A program made the position numbers and the translations under genes. A stretch of 64,000 bases of DNA, from contig NZ_JACKZC010000009.1 of assembly GCF_014212495.1 (NCBI RefSeq), positions 1 to 64,000 of the forward strand, read 5' to 3'. Below the pieces are notes generated by a model, which worked only from the letters and a program-made list of their open reading frames with translations, searched no databases and was not told where the DNA came from. Every line of letters begins with the position of its first letter. Positions within the stretch are counted from its first letter, which is position 1. Below are positions 16,418 through 26,073 of this stretch, one piece after another. Source of the DNA: Pontibacter sp. Tf4. Lineage in GTDB: Bacteria; Bacteroidota; Bacteroidia; Cytophagales; Hymenobacteraceae.

Positions 16418-16560
16418 GGCCGGAAAATTTCTGAAATTTATTCGCACCTGCTTGCAACCATCTGCCTGTTTAGCGGCTCTCCTAACTATAGCAATTAAAC
16501 TATAGTTGCAAACCGTTGTCTAACGTAGCATCGTCATTCACGCTTACGCGCCTGTCTTTT

Positions 16561-17196
16561 ATGGAAAGAGAACTTAAGAACATACTGGAAGTGCTTACCC
16601 TTGCCGAGCGACTAAAATCAGAACTTCGCCACAGCTGGTTATCAGACGGGCGGCAGGAAAGTGTAGCAGAGCATACCTGGCGCATGGCGCTGATGGCTGT
16701 GTTGCTGGAACCTTACCTGGATGAGGAAGTAGACACGGCGCACCTCCTGAAGATGATCCTGATCCATGACCTGGTAGAGATTGAAGCAGGCGATATGCCC
16801 GCCTTTACCGTGCTGACCGAAGAAGCAAAAGCCCTGAAGCATCAGAAAGAGCTACAGGCCATCGAAAATCTTCGCGAAAAACTGGGCGTAGGCATCGGGC
16901 AGCATATTTACGAACTATGGCAGGAATTTGAAGCCCGCGAAACCTACGAGGCCAAAGTTGCCAACGCACTGGATAAGCTGGAAGTACGCCTGCAGCATAA
17001 CCACGCCGACATCAAAACCTGGCTGGAAGTAGAACAGGAGAACGTTTTTAAAATGGGCGACCACACCGCATTCGACTCGTGCCTGGACCAGTTAAAAGAC
17101 CTGATACAGGAACAAGGCGTGCAAAAAATGGAAAATGCCGGCATTTCAACTACCAAAGTACTGGCCCGGATCGCCTCACAAAATGCACTGGCATAA
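16561..17196 (+). CDS. HD-domain phosphohydrolase, YfbR/HDDC2-like
   Basis: 211 residues from the ATG at 16561; the in-frame start at 16516 would add 15 residues that look like leader sequence. The HD metal-binding pattern is visible as VAEHTWRMAL (first His), ILIHDLVEIEAGD (His-Asp) and a later ANALDKLEV Asp. This arrangement matches the 5'-deoxynucleotidase/HDDC2 branch, which dephosphorylates deoxynucleoside monophosphates. The C-terminal extension (about 150-210) is helical. It stands alone between a thioesterase and a convergent VOC gene, with a terminator just beyond. Confidence 0.85.
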   Translation: MERELKNILEVLTLAERLKSELRHSWLSDGRQESVAEHTWRMALMAVLLEPYLDEEVDTAHLLKMILIHDLVEIEAGDMPAFTVLTEEAKALKHQKELQAIENLREKLGVGIGQHIYELWQEFEARETYEAKVANALDKLEVRLQHNHADIKTWLEVEQENVFKMGDHTAFDSCLDQLKDLIQEQGVQKMENAGISTTKVLARIASQNALA

Positions 17197-17224
17197 GCGA
17201 ACATACATACAAACAGGTGAATTT

Positions 17225-17263
17225 CAGAAAGCGTTGGTAGCAATACCGGCGCTTTTCTGTTTT
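17225..17263. terminator. terminator between convergent HD and VOC genes
   Basis: A stem of about 15 pairs (17225-17239 with 17244-17259, including G-U pairs) around GCAA, with T-rich flank. It can serve both converging genes. Confidence 0.75.
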
Positions 17264-17653
17264 CTATAGTTTGATGTCGGGAGTATGAGCCACTTCCAGC
17301 ACAAATCCGTTGGGATCACGGAAATCTACGGTATAGTAGCTGGCATCGTACTGTGGCATTTCCTGCGGCCCGCGGATAACATCGGCACCTATAGTTTGCA
17401 GCCACTCCCCTACCTGGTTCACAACGTCGCGGCTGGTGGCATGGAAACAGATGTGCCGCACACCCAAACTATCGCAAAAAGCAACCGGCATCTCTTTAAA
17501 ATAAATTTCATGGCGGCCACAACTATAGGAAGTTCGCGTCAGCTCATACCAGCCGATCATCGGGAAAAGTTTGCTGTAAAAAGCCAGCGATTGCTCCAGG
17601 TCTTTTACCCAGAACTCGATGTGATTGATGCCCGGTCCGTAAGGGTGTTCCAT
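17264..17653 (-). CDS. VOC-family (glyoxalase/dioxygenase fold) protein
   Basis: 129 residues forming one vicinal-oxygen-chelate module pair: GINHIEFWVKDLEQSLAFYSKLFP at the start, VRHICFHATSRDVVNQVGEWLQ in the middle and FRDPNGFVLEVAH at the end. The His in INHIEF, the His in RHICFH and the Glu in VLEV occupy usual metal-ligand positions. Substrate unknown; members include glyoxalase I-like enzymes and resistance proteins. Convergent with the HD gene; its start is about 90 bases from the divergent thioesterase at 17747. Confidence 0.85.
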   Translation of the reverse strand: MEHPYGPGINHIEFWVKDLEQSLAFYSKLFPMIGWYELTRTSYSCGRHEIYFKEMPVAFCDSLGVRHICFHATSRDVVNQVGEWLQTIGADVIRGPQEMPQYDASYYTVDFRDPNGFVLEVAHTPDIKL

Positions 17654-17746
17654 AGTTCTATAGTTTGAGATAGCGCCGGAAAATTAAGGAAAGTAAAGCG
17701 AATTGCTGTAGATTACCGTCTGGTTTTATTCTTACCCACTTTACTT

Positions 17747-18193
17747 ATGGAAACCACGCAGCACTACCGCCAGCTCGAGAAACTATACCACAGTGCCCGC
17801 ATTCAGCAATTTATAGCAGGCAGCCAGTTAACCGTACAACACCAGACTGCCGAAATAACCTTGCCGGTAAAGCCAGACTATAGCCACGGAGCCAATGCCA
17901 TGCACGGCGCTTTATACTTTAAACTGCTGGATGATGCCGCCTATTTTGCCGTGGCTTCGGTGGTGCAGGATGTGTTCATCGTTACCTCTTCGTTCCAGAT
18001 AAACCTGGTACGCCCTGTTACCGGCGGAACTATAAAAGCCGTTGGCAAAGTAAGAACGATAGGCAAAAACCTGTTTGTAGCAGAAAGCACCCTTTACAAC
18101 GACGAAGGCAAAGAAGTAGCCTTCGGCACCGGCCAGTTCATGAAAACAACCCAGCCACTCAGCAGCCTGCAAGGCTATAGTTTGGGAAGTTAG
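17747..18193 (+). CDS. PaaI-type acyl-CoA thioesterase (hot-dog fold)
   Basis: 148 residues. The block SHGANAMHGALYFKLLDDAAYFAVAS is the family signature (HGxxxxxLxDxA), followed by FIVTSSFQINLVRPVTGG and a final strand VAFGTGQFMKT. These fit a tetrameric hot-dog thioesterase that cleaves aryl- or acyl-CoA. The gene is transcribed alone, divergent from the VOC gene. Downstream lie a heptamer repeat (18208) and a terminator (18421). Confidence 0.87.
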   Translation: METTQHYRQLEKLYHSARIQQFIAGSQLTVQHQTAEITLPVKPDYSHGANAMHGALYFKLLDDAAYFAVASVVQDVFIVTSSFQINLVRPVTGGTIKAVGKVRTIGKNLFVAESTLYNDEGKEVAFGTGQFMKTTQPLSSLQGYSLGS

Positions 18194-18207
18194 TGAAGTA
18201 AGAAGTT

Positions 18208-18238
18208 AGAGGTAAGAGGTAAGAGGTAAGAGGTAAGA
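18208..18238. repeat. tandem heptamer repeat
   Basis: Four perfect copies of AGAGGTA plus three bases, directly after the thioesterase stop codon. A simple-sequence array outside coding sequence. Confidence 0.85.
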
Positions 18239-18420
18239 ACTTGACGCTGCACTCGCTCGCCTCCTGCAAGTGTGAGCTACCCGCGGACTCCGGCCGCTTT
18301 ATAACTTATGCTACAACTATAGTTCAAACCTCACCAAACACTTAATTGAACACCACGAAAAACTAAAAGAAACCCGACCTCACAGTGTCTCCAAGACCTG
18401 TGAGCGTATTACCATAAACA

Positions 18421-18458
18421 AAAACGGGAAGCAAGAATAAACCTGCTCCCCGTTTTTT
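18421..18458. terminator. bidirectional terminator
   Basis: AAAACGGGAAGCA (18421-18433) pairs with TGCTCCCCGTTTT (18444-18456) with one G-U pair, followed by further T. It lies between the rightward thioesterase and the leftward S9 peptidase. Confidence 0.8.
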
Positions 18459-18475
18459 TATGAATCAAACTATAG

Positions 18476-21346
18476 TTACTCTGTAGCCTGACCTGCAACT
18501 TCAGGTTGTGGCTCGGGCTCTATCAGTTCAAAGCCATAGTTCTTCCCTTTCTGTATAGAAGGTACTCCCTGCTTCATCCAGACTGGCATTGGGGCACCTT
18601 TCAGGTAATAATCAAAGAACTGCGACATACGCACCGACAGGTCCTTGCGGTTTTTGCGCTGCATCAGGTTATGATCTTCACCGTTGTATACCAGCATCCA
18701 AACCGGTTTGTTCAGGCGGCGGAGCGCCATAAAATACTCAATTCCCTGATACCACGGCACAGCACCGTCCTGGTCGTTGTGCATAATGAGCAGTGGCGTT
18801 TCCACACGGTCAGCAAAGAACAGCGGCGAGTTCTCGATAAACTGCATCGGTTTTTCCCACAGCGTACCACCAATGCGACTCTGCGTTTTCTCGTACTGGA
18901 ACTGGCGGCTCAGGCCTGTACCCCAACGGATACCACCGTAGGCACTCGTCATGTTTGATACCGGTGCACCTGCCATAGCTGCTTTAAACAGGTTGGTTTT
19001 AGTAACCATGTAAGCGATCTGGTAACCACCCCAGCTCTGGCCTTGCAGCGCCATGTTCTTTTCATCCACGTAGCCCTGCATCACCAGTTTCTGCACGCCC
19101 GGTATAATGCAGTCCATAGCGCTCTCGCCCGGGTAGCCGTTTTTGTACACAATATCCGGCACAAATACCAGGTAGCCGTTGCTCACAAAATAAGAGATAT
19201 TAACCGTAGAGGCACTTGGCGCAGGTGTTTTGTGGCTGTGCAGCCCGTCCGAAGAACGCTCGTAGAAATACACGATCATCGGGTACTTTTTGGTCGCATC
19301 AAAGTTCTCCGGCTTGTACAGCAAACCTTCCAGCGGAATACCATCAGTCGATTTCCAGTTTACCAGCTCCACTGTGCCCCACAGGTAATCTTTCATTTGC
19401 GGGTTGGCGTTGCTAAGTTGCGTAGGCTTGGCAAAATCAGCTATAGTTGTATGCAGGTCCGGGTACTCCTGGAAAGAGCCTCTGCGGAATGTAAAACGAT
19501 CCTCATTTTTCGCCTTGTTTAACCGTGAGTAGCTATTGGCTGTCATCACCAGTTTTTCAGGCTGTGCTTCTTTGCTCACATAGTCGCGGAAGTAGCCACC
19601 GGATTTATCGGTATTGTTAAAGGCGCTCAGGTATAGCGTTGCATTGGCAGGAATAAACTTCTGATCTTCGTCCAACTGCTCATAACGGAAGGTCAGTTTG
19701 TTCTTGCGGCCATAGTTGTCGGTTAGGTTTACCGGTGCTTTTTTACCGCTTGGGTCCAGTTTCCAGATGTCGTACTTGTCATACACCAGCAGGTAGCTGT
19801 CGTTTTCTACCCAACCGGCAAAATCGTAAGAGCCTGGCAGGGCCGGTACGTCGTTGGTCTCATCGTAAAACGGCAGGCCGATGCGCTTTGTCAGGTTCAG
19901 GTTTTTACCGTTTTTGGTAGCAAATGTATGCCAGCTGCTGTCGGTTGGCTCGTACCAGTACACATAGTTACCCAACGGCGACAGGCGCGGATAGCCTCGT
20001 GTTTCGTTCAGTACCTGCTTGAGGGTGCCTTTTTTCAGATCGATCAGGTAGGCATCTTTGCGGGTCGGGGTGTCGTAACCTATCGTTATTTTATACTTTT
20101 CATCGCTCACACCAAGCGCCACATCGCCTTGTCCGTATGCGTCCAGGTATACATCCGGCATATCCAGGGTGGCCAGCTGCTGCATTTTTTTGCCTTTCAG
20201 CTCATACATGGCCAGGAACGACTGCTTCAGGTCGCGGTCTTTGTTCTTTAGCTGCATCGGCTGAATGAGCGGATCTTTGTACGTCCAGATATCCAGGTTT
20301 ACTTTGTCTTCTTCCAGTTGGGTGGTATCTTTTTCGTAGCGCGTCGGGCGCGGGAAGGTTCCGAAGAAAAGGCGCTTTCCATCTTCCGAGAAACGCAGTC
20401 TGCCATGCTCGCTCACCATCCAGGCTTTCGGCATTCCGGCGCTGGCTGTATCGGCAAGTATAGTTTTGCGGTTGTCTTTTTTAGTCCAGTGGTGCAGGGC
20501 ATAATAGCGGATCTCAGCTTCCAGGGTATCGTTGGTAGCCACAAATGCCAGCTGTTCGCCTGCTTTGTCCGGTGTTAAGCCCTTGTAAGTAACTTTGCCC
20601 GTGTCAACCGGTATCACTTTCAGGTCGGCTATAGTTACAGCATATACGCCGGCTTTATGCAGCGAGTCCAGCTCATCTTTCACAAAGTAGAGCATGTTGC
20701 CTTTCTCCGAAAAAGTATAGTCTATCACGCGGTCGTAGCGCTGCTCCTGGCCGGTTTGCAGGTTGCGTAGTACCAGTTCGGTACCGTTGTACTTCCTGTT
20801 CTTCTTCAGTGGCTTTTTAGCTTCCGCTTTCTTTTCTTCGCCTTCAGCTTTCTTCTCTTTCTTAGCAGGAAGCTCTTTCTCGAGGTGGTAAGCTACCCAG
20901 TTATTGCCTTCTTTCGGCAGCTGGTACGATTTTACGCGTGGTATCTTAACCACGTTCATGCTCTCGAGCATCACAATTGCCAGCGAGTCTTTTGGCAGGT
21001 CGTCGCCTTTCTTCTTTTTAAGCTTCAGGGCGCGCACTTTCTGGTACTCCGGCTTTATTTCGAACACAGCATAGCGGCTATCGTTTGTGAAAGCTGCTTT
21101 TGTGCCACGCGCAAACGTGGTGAGCTTGTTGTTTACAAGGTCGCGCATCAGCAGTTCGCCATCACCTTCCTGCGGGTTCACGCTAAACAGTACGTATTTT
21201 CCGTTATTGGAAATCTTCTCGCCGTCAACGCCTTTCCAGCTGTCGTACACGTCGTGGGTGAGCGGTTTTTTAGCTGGCTGCTGTTGTGCCTGCGCCTGCA
21301 AAAGGCCCATGCTACCCAGCACCGCCAGGTATAAAAATTTCTTCAT
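18476..21346 (-). CDS. secreted S9-family (prolyl-oligopeptidase-like) serine peptidase
   Basis: 956 residues from the ATG at 21346; the longer frame to 21436 lacks a signal sequence, while MKKFLYLAVLGSMGLLQAQAQQ is a good one. A long N-terminal beta-propeller-like region (about 30-680) has a charged KKEKKAEGEEKKAEAKK insert near 190. The C-terminal alpha/beta hydrolase carries the nucleophile in GQSWGGYQ (Ser771), the Asp in HNDQDGAVPW and the His in NGEDHNLM. Expected role: periplasmic cleavage of oligopeptides, probably after Pro or with dipeptidyl-peptidase-like specificity; this cannot be resolved from sequence. It is divergent from the PAS kinase gene, with a 332-base spacer. Confidence 0.93.
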   Translation of the reverse strand: MKKFLYLAVLGSMGLLQAQAQQQPAKKPLTHDVYDSWKGVDGEKISNNGKYVLFSVNPQEGDGELLMRDLVNNKLTTFARGTKAAFTNDSRYAVFEIKPEYQKVRALKLKKKKGDDLPKDSLAIVMLESMNVVKIPRVKSYQLPKEGNNWVAYHLEKELPAKKEKKAEGEEKKAEAKKPLKKNRKYNGTELVLRNLQTGQEQRYDRVIDYTFSEKGNMLYFVKDELDSLHKAGVYAVTIADLKVIPVDTGKVTYKGLTPDKAGEQLAFVATNDTLEAEIRYYALHHWTKKDNRKTILADTASAGMPKAWMVSEHGRLRFSEDGKRLFFGTFPRPTRYEKDTTQLEEDKVNLDIWTYKDPLIQPMQLKNKDRDLKQSFLAMYELKGKKMQQLATLDMPDVYLDAYGQGDVALGVSDEKYKITIGYDTPTRKDAYLIDLKKGTLKQVLNETRGYPRLSPLGNYVYWYEPTDSSWHTFATKNGKNLNLTKRIGLPFYDETNDVPALPGSYDFAGWVENDSYLLVYDKYDIWKLDPSGKKAPVNLTDNYGRKNKLTFRYEQLDEDQKFIPANATLYLSAFNNTDKSGGYFRDYVSKEAQPEKLVMTANSYSRLNKAKNEDRFTFRRGSFQEYPDLHTTIADFAKPTQLSNANPQMKDYLWGTVELVNWKSTDGIPLEGLLYKPENFDATKKYPMIVYFYERSSDGLHSHKTPAPSASTVNISYFVSNGYLVFVPDIVYKNGYPGESAMDCIIPGVQKLVMQGYVDEKNMALQGQSWGGYQIAYMVTKTNLFKAAMAGAPVSNMTSAYGGIRWGTGLSRQFQYEKTQSRIGGTLWEKPMQFIENSPLFFADRVETPLLIMHNDQDGAVPWYQGIEYFMALRRLNKPVWMLVYNGEDHNLMQRKNRKDLSVRMSQFFDYYLKGAPMPVWMKQGVPSIQKGKNYGFELIEPEPQPEVAGQATE

Positions 21347-21678
21347 CCTTTGGTTAAAATAGGTTAGTAAACTATAGTTGTTCAGTTGTTGGTTATTAAA
21401 GATAGGGAAAAGCGTAAAAGGTTTAAAACTTACCACCGGTTATGCCTAAATCCATCTATAGTTTATACCTGACATTTATAAAGTATAATAACCTTCACCT
21501 CAAGACCGGAGTGTGTGGCAACGGTTCAGGCACCAGCTTTGTAGCCGCTTAAGTATAAACCTCATAATCAGCTTCATCACGTAATAAATTATCCTTATAG
21601 TAAGGATGCAGGCAGTAACAAACTTCACCTTTACATAGTAAATAACGCCTGACTATTACTGCCTGCAAATCTGAATAA
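21347..21678. other. divergent spacer with an 11-base inverted repeat
   Basis: The 332-base spacer between the S9 peptidase and the histidine kinase has no ORF worth calling. It holds two CTATAG palindromes and, just before the kinase, an inverted repeat GCAGGCAGTAA (21608-21618) / TTACTGCCTGC (21656-21666). The repeat could be an operator or a 5' UTR stem. Confidence 0.5.
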
Positions 21679-22758
21679 ATGGAAAAACCGACCGAGAAAA
21701 CAGCAGCTCACAAGAGGGTGATCGAGCTGAACGACGAACTGGAAAACTATTTCAGCAATACTATAATTCCACAGTTGTTTGTAGATGCCGATCTGATCGT
21801 GCGTAAGTTTACCCCGGCTGCCATGTCGCACTTTAAACTATCTGAGGACGACCTGGGCAGGCATGTAAGCGATGTAGCCAATAACATCCGTTTCCCTACC
21901 ATACTGGAAAATATACAGGAGGTCATAACCAACAAACAAGGTATTGTAAAGGATATTCAGACAACGGACAAGGTATGGTACCAGATGAATATTCTGCCTT
22001 ACATCATCCGGAAGGAGAACCGCACTAATGGTGTTATCATCACGTTTGTTGACATCAACGACCGCATCAAAATTCTGAATGGCTACGAACGGCTTAACCG
22101 TAGCTACGAGAACATCATCCACTCCATATCCCACGACATAAAAGGCCCGCTATCGAATATAGATGGGTTGGTAAATGTATTGCGTGAGAAACAGGACAAT
22201 GAAGAAGAGAAAACAAAAATACTCGACATGCTGAGTAAATCAGTAGCTCACCTTCGCAAAACTATAAACGACCTGGCTGATATAAAGGAAAGCGACACAG
22301 ACTTTGCCAAAGGAGAAGAGCTTCTTAATTTCGAGAACATAGTAGAAGATGCCAAGTTGGCCCTGAAAGGTAAAATAGCCGAAACCGATGCACAAATTGA
22401 GACCGACATAGGCGTTACGCAGGTAAAACTATCCAGAAGAAACATCAGGAGCATATTGTATAACCTGCTGAGCAACGCCATTAAATATAATTCAGCTGCA
22501 CCACCTAAGATCCTGATCAGAACCTGGAAATCCGGCGACAAAATAGTACTGGCAATAACCGACAATGGCATAGGCATACCCCCGGACAAAAGGGAGACCA
22601 TTTTTGAGCGTAATACCCGCGTAAACACGCATGTAGAAGGTACCGGCATGGGCCTGTTTATAGTTAAGCGCATGGTAGAGGACATGGATGGCAGCATTGA
22701 AGTTGACAGCGAAGTAGGAAAAGGCTCTACCTTTACTATTTATTTCAGAAATCAGTAG
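21679..22758 (+). CDS. PAS-domain sensor histidine kinase (cytoplasmic)
   Basis: 359 residues without membrane segments. A PAS domain (about 20-130; FVDADLIVRKFTPAAMSHFKLSEDDLGRHVSDV) resembles the PAS linked to CheB/CheR fusion proteins. A dimerisation/phosphoacceptor helix follows with H152 in SISHDIKGPLSNI. The ATP-binding domain shows the N box (NLLSNAIKYN), G1 box (DNGIGIP), F box (IFERNTRV) and G2 box (GTGMGLFIVKRMVE). No response regulator is adjacent. The kinase module is similar in style to the one at 60525-61733, where CheB and CheR are present, so the two may belong to one signalling family. Confidence 0.92.
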   Translation: MEKPTEKTAAHKRVIELNDELENYFSNTIIPQLFVDADLIVRKFTPAAMSHFKLSEDDLGRHVSDVANNIRFPTILENIQEVITNKQGIVKDIQTTDKVWYQMNILPYIIRKENRTNGVIITFVDINDRIKILNGYERLNRSYENIIHSISHDIKGPLSNIDGLVNVLREKQDNEEEKTKILDMLSKSVAHLRKTINDLADIKESDTDFAKGEELLNFENIVEDAKLALKGKIAETDAQIETDIGVTQVKLSRRNIRSILYNLLSNAIKYNSAAPPKILIRTWKSGDKIVLAITDNGIGIPPDKRETIFERNTRVNTHVEGTGMGLFIVKRMVEDMDGSIEVDSEVGKGSTFTIYFRNQ

Positions 22759-22881
22759 TAATGCGCAGCATAGCTATTTATAGTTTGTAAGAGCCGGGAC
22801 TACTTTCTCTGCCTAACGTCCGTTTGGTTTTAAGCATAAATCCTGATAATTTCACACTACAAAATCAATCCTTACAAAATC

Positions 22882-24066
22882 ATGCAAGTTAAAGAAGTAT
22901 ATATTATCTCGGCGGTTCGTACGCCAATTGGCAGCTTCGGCGGTGTGCTGTCCAGCCTGAGCGCTACACAACTGGGTGCAGCTGCCATTAAAGGTGCTGT
23001 AGAGCGTGCCGGTATTGATAAAAAAGAAGTGCAGGAAGTGATCATGGGTAACGTGATCTCGGCTAACGTAGGTCAGGCTCCTGCGCGCCAGGCAGCTATT
23101 TTTGCAGGTCTGGGCCACGAGGTGGAGTGTACTACCGTAAACAAAGTTTGTGCATCAGGCTCTAAAGCCGTAATGTTTGCAGCGCAGGCCATTATGCTGG
23201 GTCACAAGGACGTAATTGTGGCAGGTGGTATGGAAAGCATGAGCAACGTGCCTTATTACCTGGACAAAGCCCGTTTCGGTGCGAAGTTAGGTCACGGCCA
23301 AATGACGGACGGCTTGCTGCGCGATGGTCTGTGGGATGTTTATAACGACTTCCATATGGGTAACGCTGCCGAAAACACTGCCCGCGAAATGAAGATCACC
23401 CGCGAAATGCAGGATGAGTACGCCATTGGCTCCTATAAAAAATCAGCTGCCGCTGCCGAAGCCGGTTTCCTGAAAGACGAAATTGTGCCTGTGGAAGTAC
23501 CACAGCGTGGCAAAGATCCGCTTGTGATCACAGAAGACGAAGAATATAAAAAAGTTAGCTTCGATAAGATACCTGGCCTGAAGCCGGTATTTGATAAAGC
23601 CGGTACAGTAACAGCTGCAAACGCATCTACGCTGAATGATGGTGCCGCAGCCCTGGTACTGATGAGCAAAGAAAAAGCAGAAGAACTGGGCGTGAAGCCG
23701 ATCGCTAAGATCCGTGGCTTTGCCGATGCCGAGCAGGACCCGATCTGGTTCACGACTACGCCATCGCTGGCCATTCCGAAAGCGCTTAAAAATGCCGGCG
23801 TATCTGCCGAAGAAGTTGACTTCTACGAGATCAACGAGGCGTTCTCGGTGGTATCTATCGCCAACAACCAGAAACTTGGCCTGGAAGGTGGCAACGTAAA
23901 CGTGTATGGTGGTGCGGTATCGCTTGGTCACCCGCTGGGTGCTTCCGGTGCCCGTATCCTGGTAACACTTTGCAACGTGCTGGATAAAAAAGGTGGCAAA
24001 ATTGGTGTTACCGGTATCTGCAACGGCGGTGGCGGTGCATCTTCCATCGTGATCGAAAAAGTATAA
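22882..24066 (+). CDS. atoB: acetyl-CoA C-acetyltransferase (thiolase)
   Basis: 394 residues, full length for a biosynthetic/degradative thiolase. It condenses two acetyl-CoA to acetoacetyl-CoA, or runs in reverse. The nucleophile is Cys90 in VNKVCASGSKAV; GGMESMSN, NEAFSVV, GGAVSLGHPLGASG (catalytic His) and GICNGGGGAS (second Cys) are all in place. Codon choice is more G/C-ending than that of its neighbours, and the gene contains no CTATAG palindrome although both flanks do, which would fit high expression. A terminator follows at 24093. Not obviously in an operon. Confidence 0.95.
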   Translation: MQVKEVYIISAVRTPIGSFGGVLSSLSATQLGAAAIKGAVERAGIDKKEVQEVIMGNVISANVGQAPARQAAIFAGLGHEVECTTVNKVCASGSKAVMFAAQAIMLGHKDVIVAGGMESMSNVPYYLDKARFGAKLGHGQMTDGLLRDGLWDVYNDFHMGNAAENTAREMKITREMQDEYAIGSYKKSAAAAEAGFLKDEIVPVEVPQRGKDPLVITEDEEYKKVSFDKIPGLKPVFDKAGTVTAANASTLNDGAAALVLMSKEKAEELGVKPIAKIRGFADAEQDPIWFTTTPSLAIPKALKNAGVSAEEVDFYEINEAFSVVSIANNQKLGLEGGNVNVYGGAVSLGHPLGASGARILVTLCNVLDKKGGKIGVTGICNGGGGASSIVIEKV

Positions 24067-24092
24067 ATTGCTGCAAGGCATACCATTTGCAG

Positions 24093-24126
24093 GAAGCCTT
24101 ACGTTATCGCGTAGGGCTTCTTTTTT
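24093..24126 (+). terminator. terminator after thiolase
   Basis: GAAGCCTTACG (24093-24103) pairs with CGTAGGGCTTC (24110-24120), with one G-U pair, followed by six T. Confidence 0.88.
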
Positions 24127-24191
24127 ATAGGCACAGCTGCATTTTAAACTGTTTCCTATAGTTTTAGTGTTGATCTATTTTACAGAAACAA

Positions 24192-24725
24192 ATGTTATTG
24201 CAAACCGAGTTAGCTAAGTTCTGGAGCTGGGCAGGCATGACGCCCGAAACTTATAACGAAGAGCGTGGCTTAGGCGAATGGGAAACAGCGTACCCGGGCT
24301 GGGACGCCCTTTACAAAGCGGCTGTTGAAGCACTGGAGCAACTCAATACCGGGTTTAACCACGACCTGGCACAGCAATTGGTATATGCCCTTGCTATTGA
24401 TAACGAACAGCAGGTAATCCTTCAGAAAGTTGAAGAACTGCTGGAATCCAAGCTCAGGTTCGTGAAAAAGGCCATTAACTCCGATCAGCCGCAGGCACGC
24501 TGGCAGGCGGCCGAGCTGCTTGGCCGCTCTGAAGTGGAGGACCGCGAAAAACTGCTGGCAAACCTGATAAACCGCGATGCAGACAAGTATGTAAAGCGGC
24601 GCGCCCTGATGAGCCTGAGCAAGGTAAACCATGCAACGGCGCTTGAGTTTGCCAAAGGGTTTGTAAAAGACCCGGACCCGTTTCTGAAATTAGTAGCAAA
24701 AGAGATCATCAAACAGAAAGTATAA
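24192..24725 (+). CDS. HEAT-repeat-like hypothetical protein
   Basis: 177 residues, soluble, no signal peptide. From about 80 on, three helical pairs resemble HEAT/PBS-lyase repeats: ARWQAAELLGRSEVEDREKLLANLINRDADKYVKRRALMSLSKV and the final DPDPFLKLVAKEIIKQ. The N-terminal 70 residues, with several Trp (FWSWAGM, GEWETAYPGWDALY), are unlike known domains. Such proteins usually mediate protein contacts. It starts 126 bases after thiolase, beyond a terminator, and ends 29 bases before the MORN-like gene, with which it may be co-transcribed. Confidence 0.75.
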   Translation: MLLQTELAKFWSWAGMTPETYNEERGLGEWETAYPGWDALYKAAVEALEQLNTGFNHDLAQQLVYALAIDNEQQVILQKVEELLESKLRFVKKAINSDQPQARWQAAELLGRSEVEDREKLLANLINRDADKYVKRRALMSLSKVNHATALEFAKGFVKDPDPFLKLVAKEIIKQKV

Positions 24726-24754
24726 GTTTATACTTGCTAACCTTGTAAATACCT

Positions 24755-26071
24755 ATGCCTAAGTTGCTTTCACTCTTAGCAGTTATGTTGGTTGCAGGCA
24801 CTGCTGCATCGGCGCAAACCCGTAAGGTTGTAACCCATTACCAGAACGAGCCCGGCGCTGTAAAGGAAGTCTATTTTATGAAGCCCGACTCTACTATAGT
24901 TGGCTATTACAAACGCTACTACCCTACCGGCGAGCGCGAGGTATTCGCCAAATTTGTGGAAGGCAAAAAGGACAGTGTTTTCACGGAGTACTATAAAAAT
25001 GGCAACCCAAGAATTAAGGTAACCTATAAACTGGACGTGAAGCAGGGCCCGTTCCTGGCCTATCACCCCGATGGCCGCCTGATGCAGGAAGGCCAGTACG
25101 AAAACGACCAGCAAAGCAATGTTTTTAAAACCTTTTACGATGACGGAAAGCTGCGCAAGGAAACCAACTTCGTGAATGGCTACCCCGAAGGGCTGATGAA
25201 AGAGTTTTACCCGGATGGCAAAGTAAAGTCGGAGCTGTACTATAAGGATAGAAAGCAGAGCGGCCCGGCCAAAACCTACTACCCGAACGGCCAGCTCGAA
25301 ACGGATGCCAACTATAGAGCGGGTATGCTGGAAGGCTCGTACAAAACCTACTTTGAGAACGGACAGCTGCAGCAGGAAGTGAACAACGTGGCCGGCCAGA
25401 AACACGGCACTTTTAAAAGCTATTACCCGGATGGCAAACTGAGTACGGAAGGTGGTTTTAGTGCCGGCAAAATGAGCGGACCAAGCAAATCTTATTACCG
25501 CAACGGCCAGCTGCGCAGCACTATAAACTATAAGAACGGCGAGCCCAACGGCTTAACACAGCACTTTTATGAGGACGGCACCCTGCGCGAACAGGGCAAC
25601 TATAGCAACAACGGCGCCGACAGCAAAGTAACCACTTACTACCCCAGCGGTAACATAAAGGCCGAAGAAGAATTTAAGAACAAACTACAGCAGGGCAACT
25701 GGAAAACCTACTTCGATGGTCCGGGCAAAAGAGTAAGTACCAGCGAGGTGTTCGACAAAGGCAAACTGCAGGGCGAGCGCGTGGCGTATCATGAAAATGG
25801 CCAGATCCGGTCGAAGGCTACCTACCAGAACGGCAAAGTAATAGGCTATAGCTACGAATATTACCCTGATGGCAAGGTAAAGACCGAAACCGCCTATAAA
25901 GACGGCAAAAAGACAGGCGACTATAAAACCTATTTCGAAAACGGTAAGCCGCAAACAGAAGGCCGCTTTGCCACCGACCGCCGGGTAGGCACCTGGAAGT
26001 ATTACAACGAAGATGGCAAAGTAATTAAGACAGAAACCTACCGCAATGGTGTGGTAGTGGAAACCAAATAA
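24755..26071 (+). CDS. secreted MORN-like/YwqK-type repeat protein
   Basis: 438 residues. A signal peptide (about 1-21, ending ASAQT) precedes roughly 15 tandem copies of a 20-24 residue unit built on YYPNGQL / FYDDGKLRKE / YFENGKPQTEG, the pattern of toxin_YwqK/MORN_2 repeats (Gly and aromatic at fixed spacing). The array fills nearly the whole protein, predicting an elongated beta structure exposed to the periplasm or surface. No enzymatic motif. Family members are often called YwqK antitoxins, but nothing here points to a toxin. Convergent with purF, with a very long terminator stem between. Confidence 0.85.
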   Translation: MPKLLSLLAVMLVAGTAASAQTRKVVTHYQNEPGAVKEVYFMKPDSTIVGYYKRYYPTGEREVFAKFVEGKKDSVFTEYYKNGNPRIKVTYKLDVKQGPFLAYHPDGRLMQEGQYENDQQSNVFKTFYDDGKLRKETNFVNGYPEGLMKEFYPDGKVKSELYYKDRKQSGPAKTYYPNGQLETDANYRAGMLEGSYKTYFENGQLQQEVNNVAGQKHGTFKSYYPDGKLSTEGGFSAGKMSGPSKSYYRNGQLRSTINYKNGEPNGLTQHFYEDGTLREQGNYSNNGADSKVTTYYPSGNIKAEEEFKNKLQQGNWKTYFDGPGKRVSTSEVFDKGKLQGERVAYHENGQIRSKATYQNGKVIGYSYEYYPDGKVKTETAYKDGKKTGDYKTYFENGKPQTEGRFATDRRVGTWKYYNEDGKVIKTETYRNGVVVETK

Positions 26072-26073
26072 CA

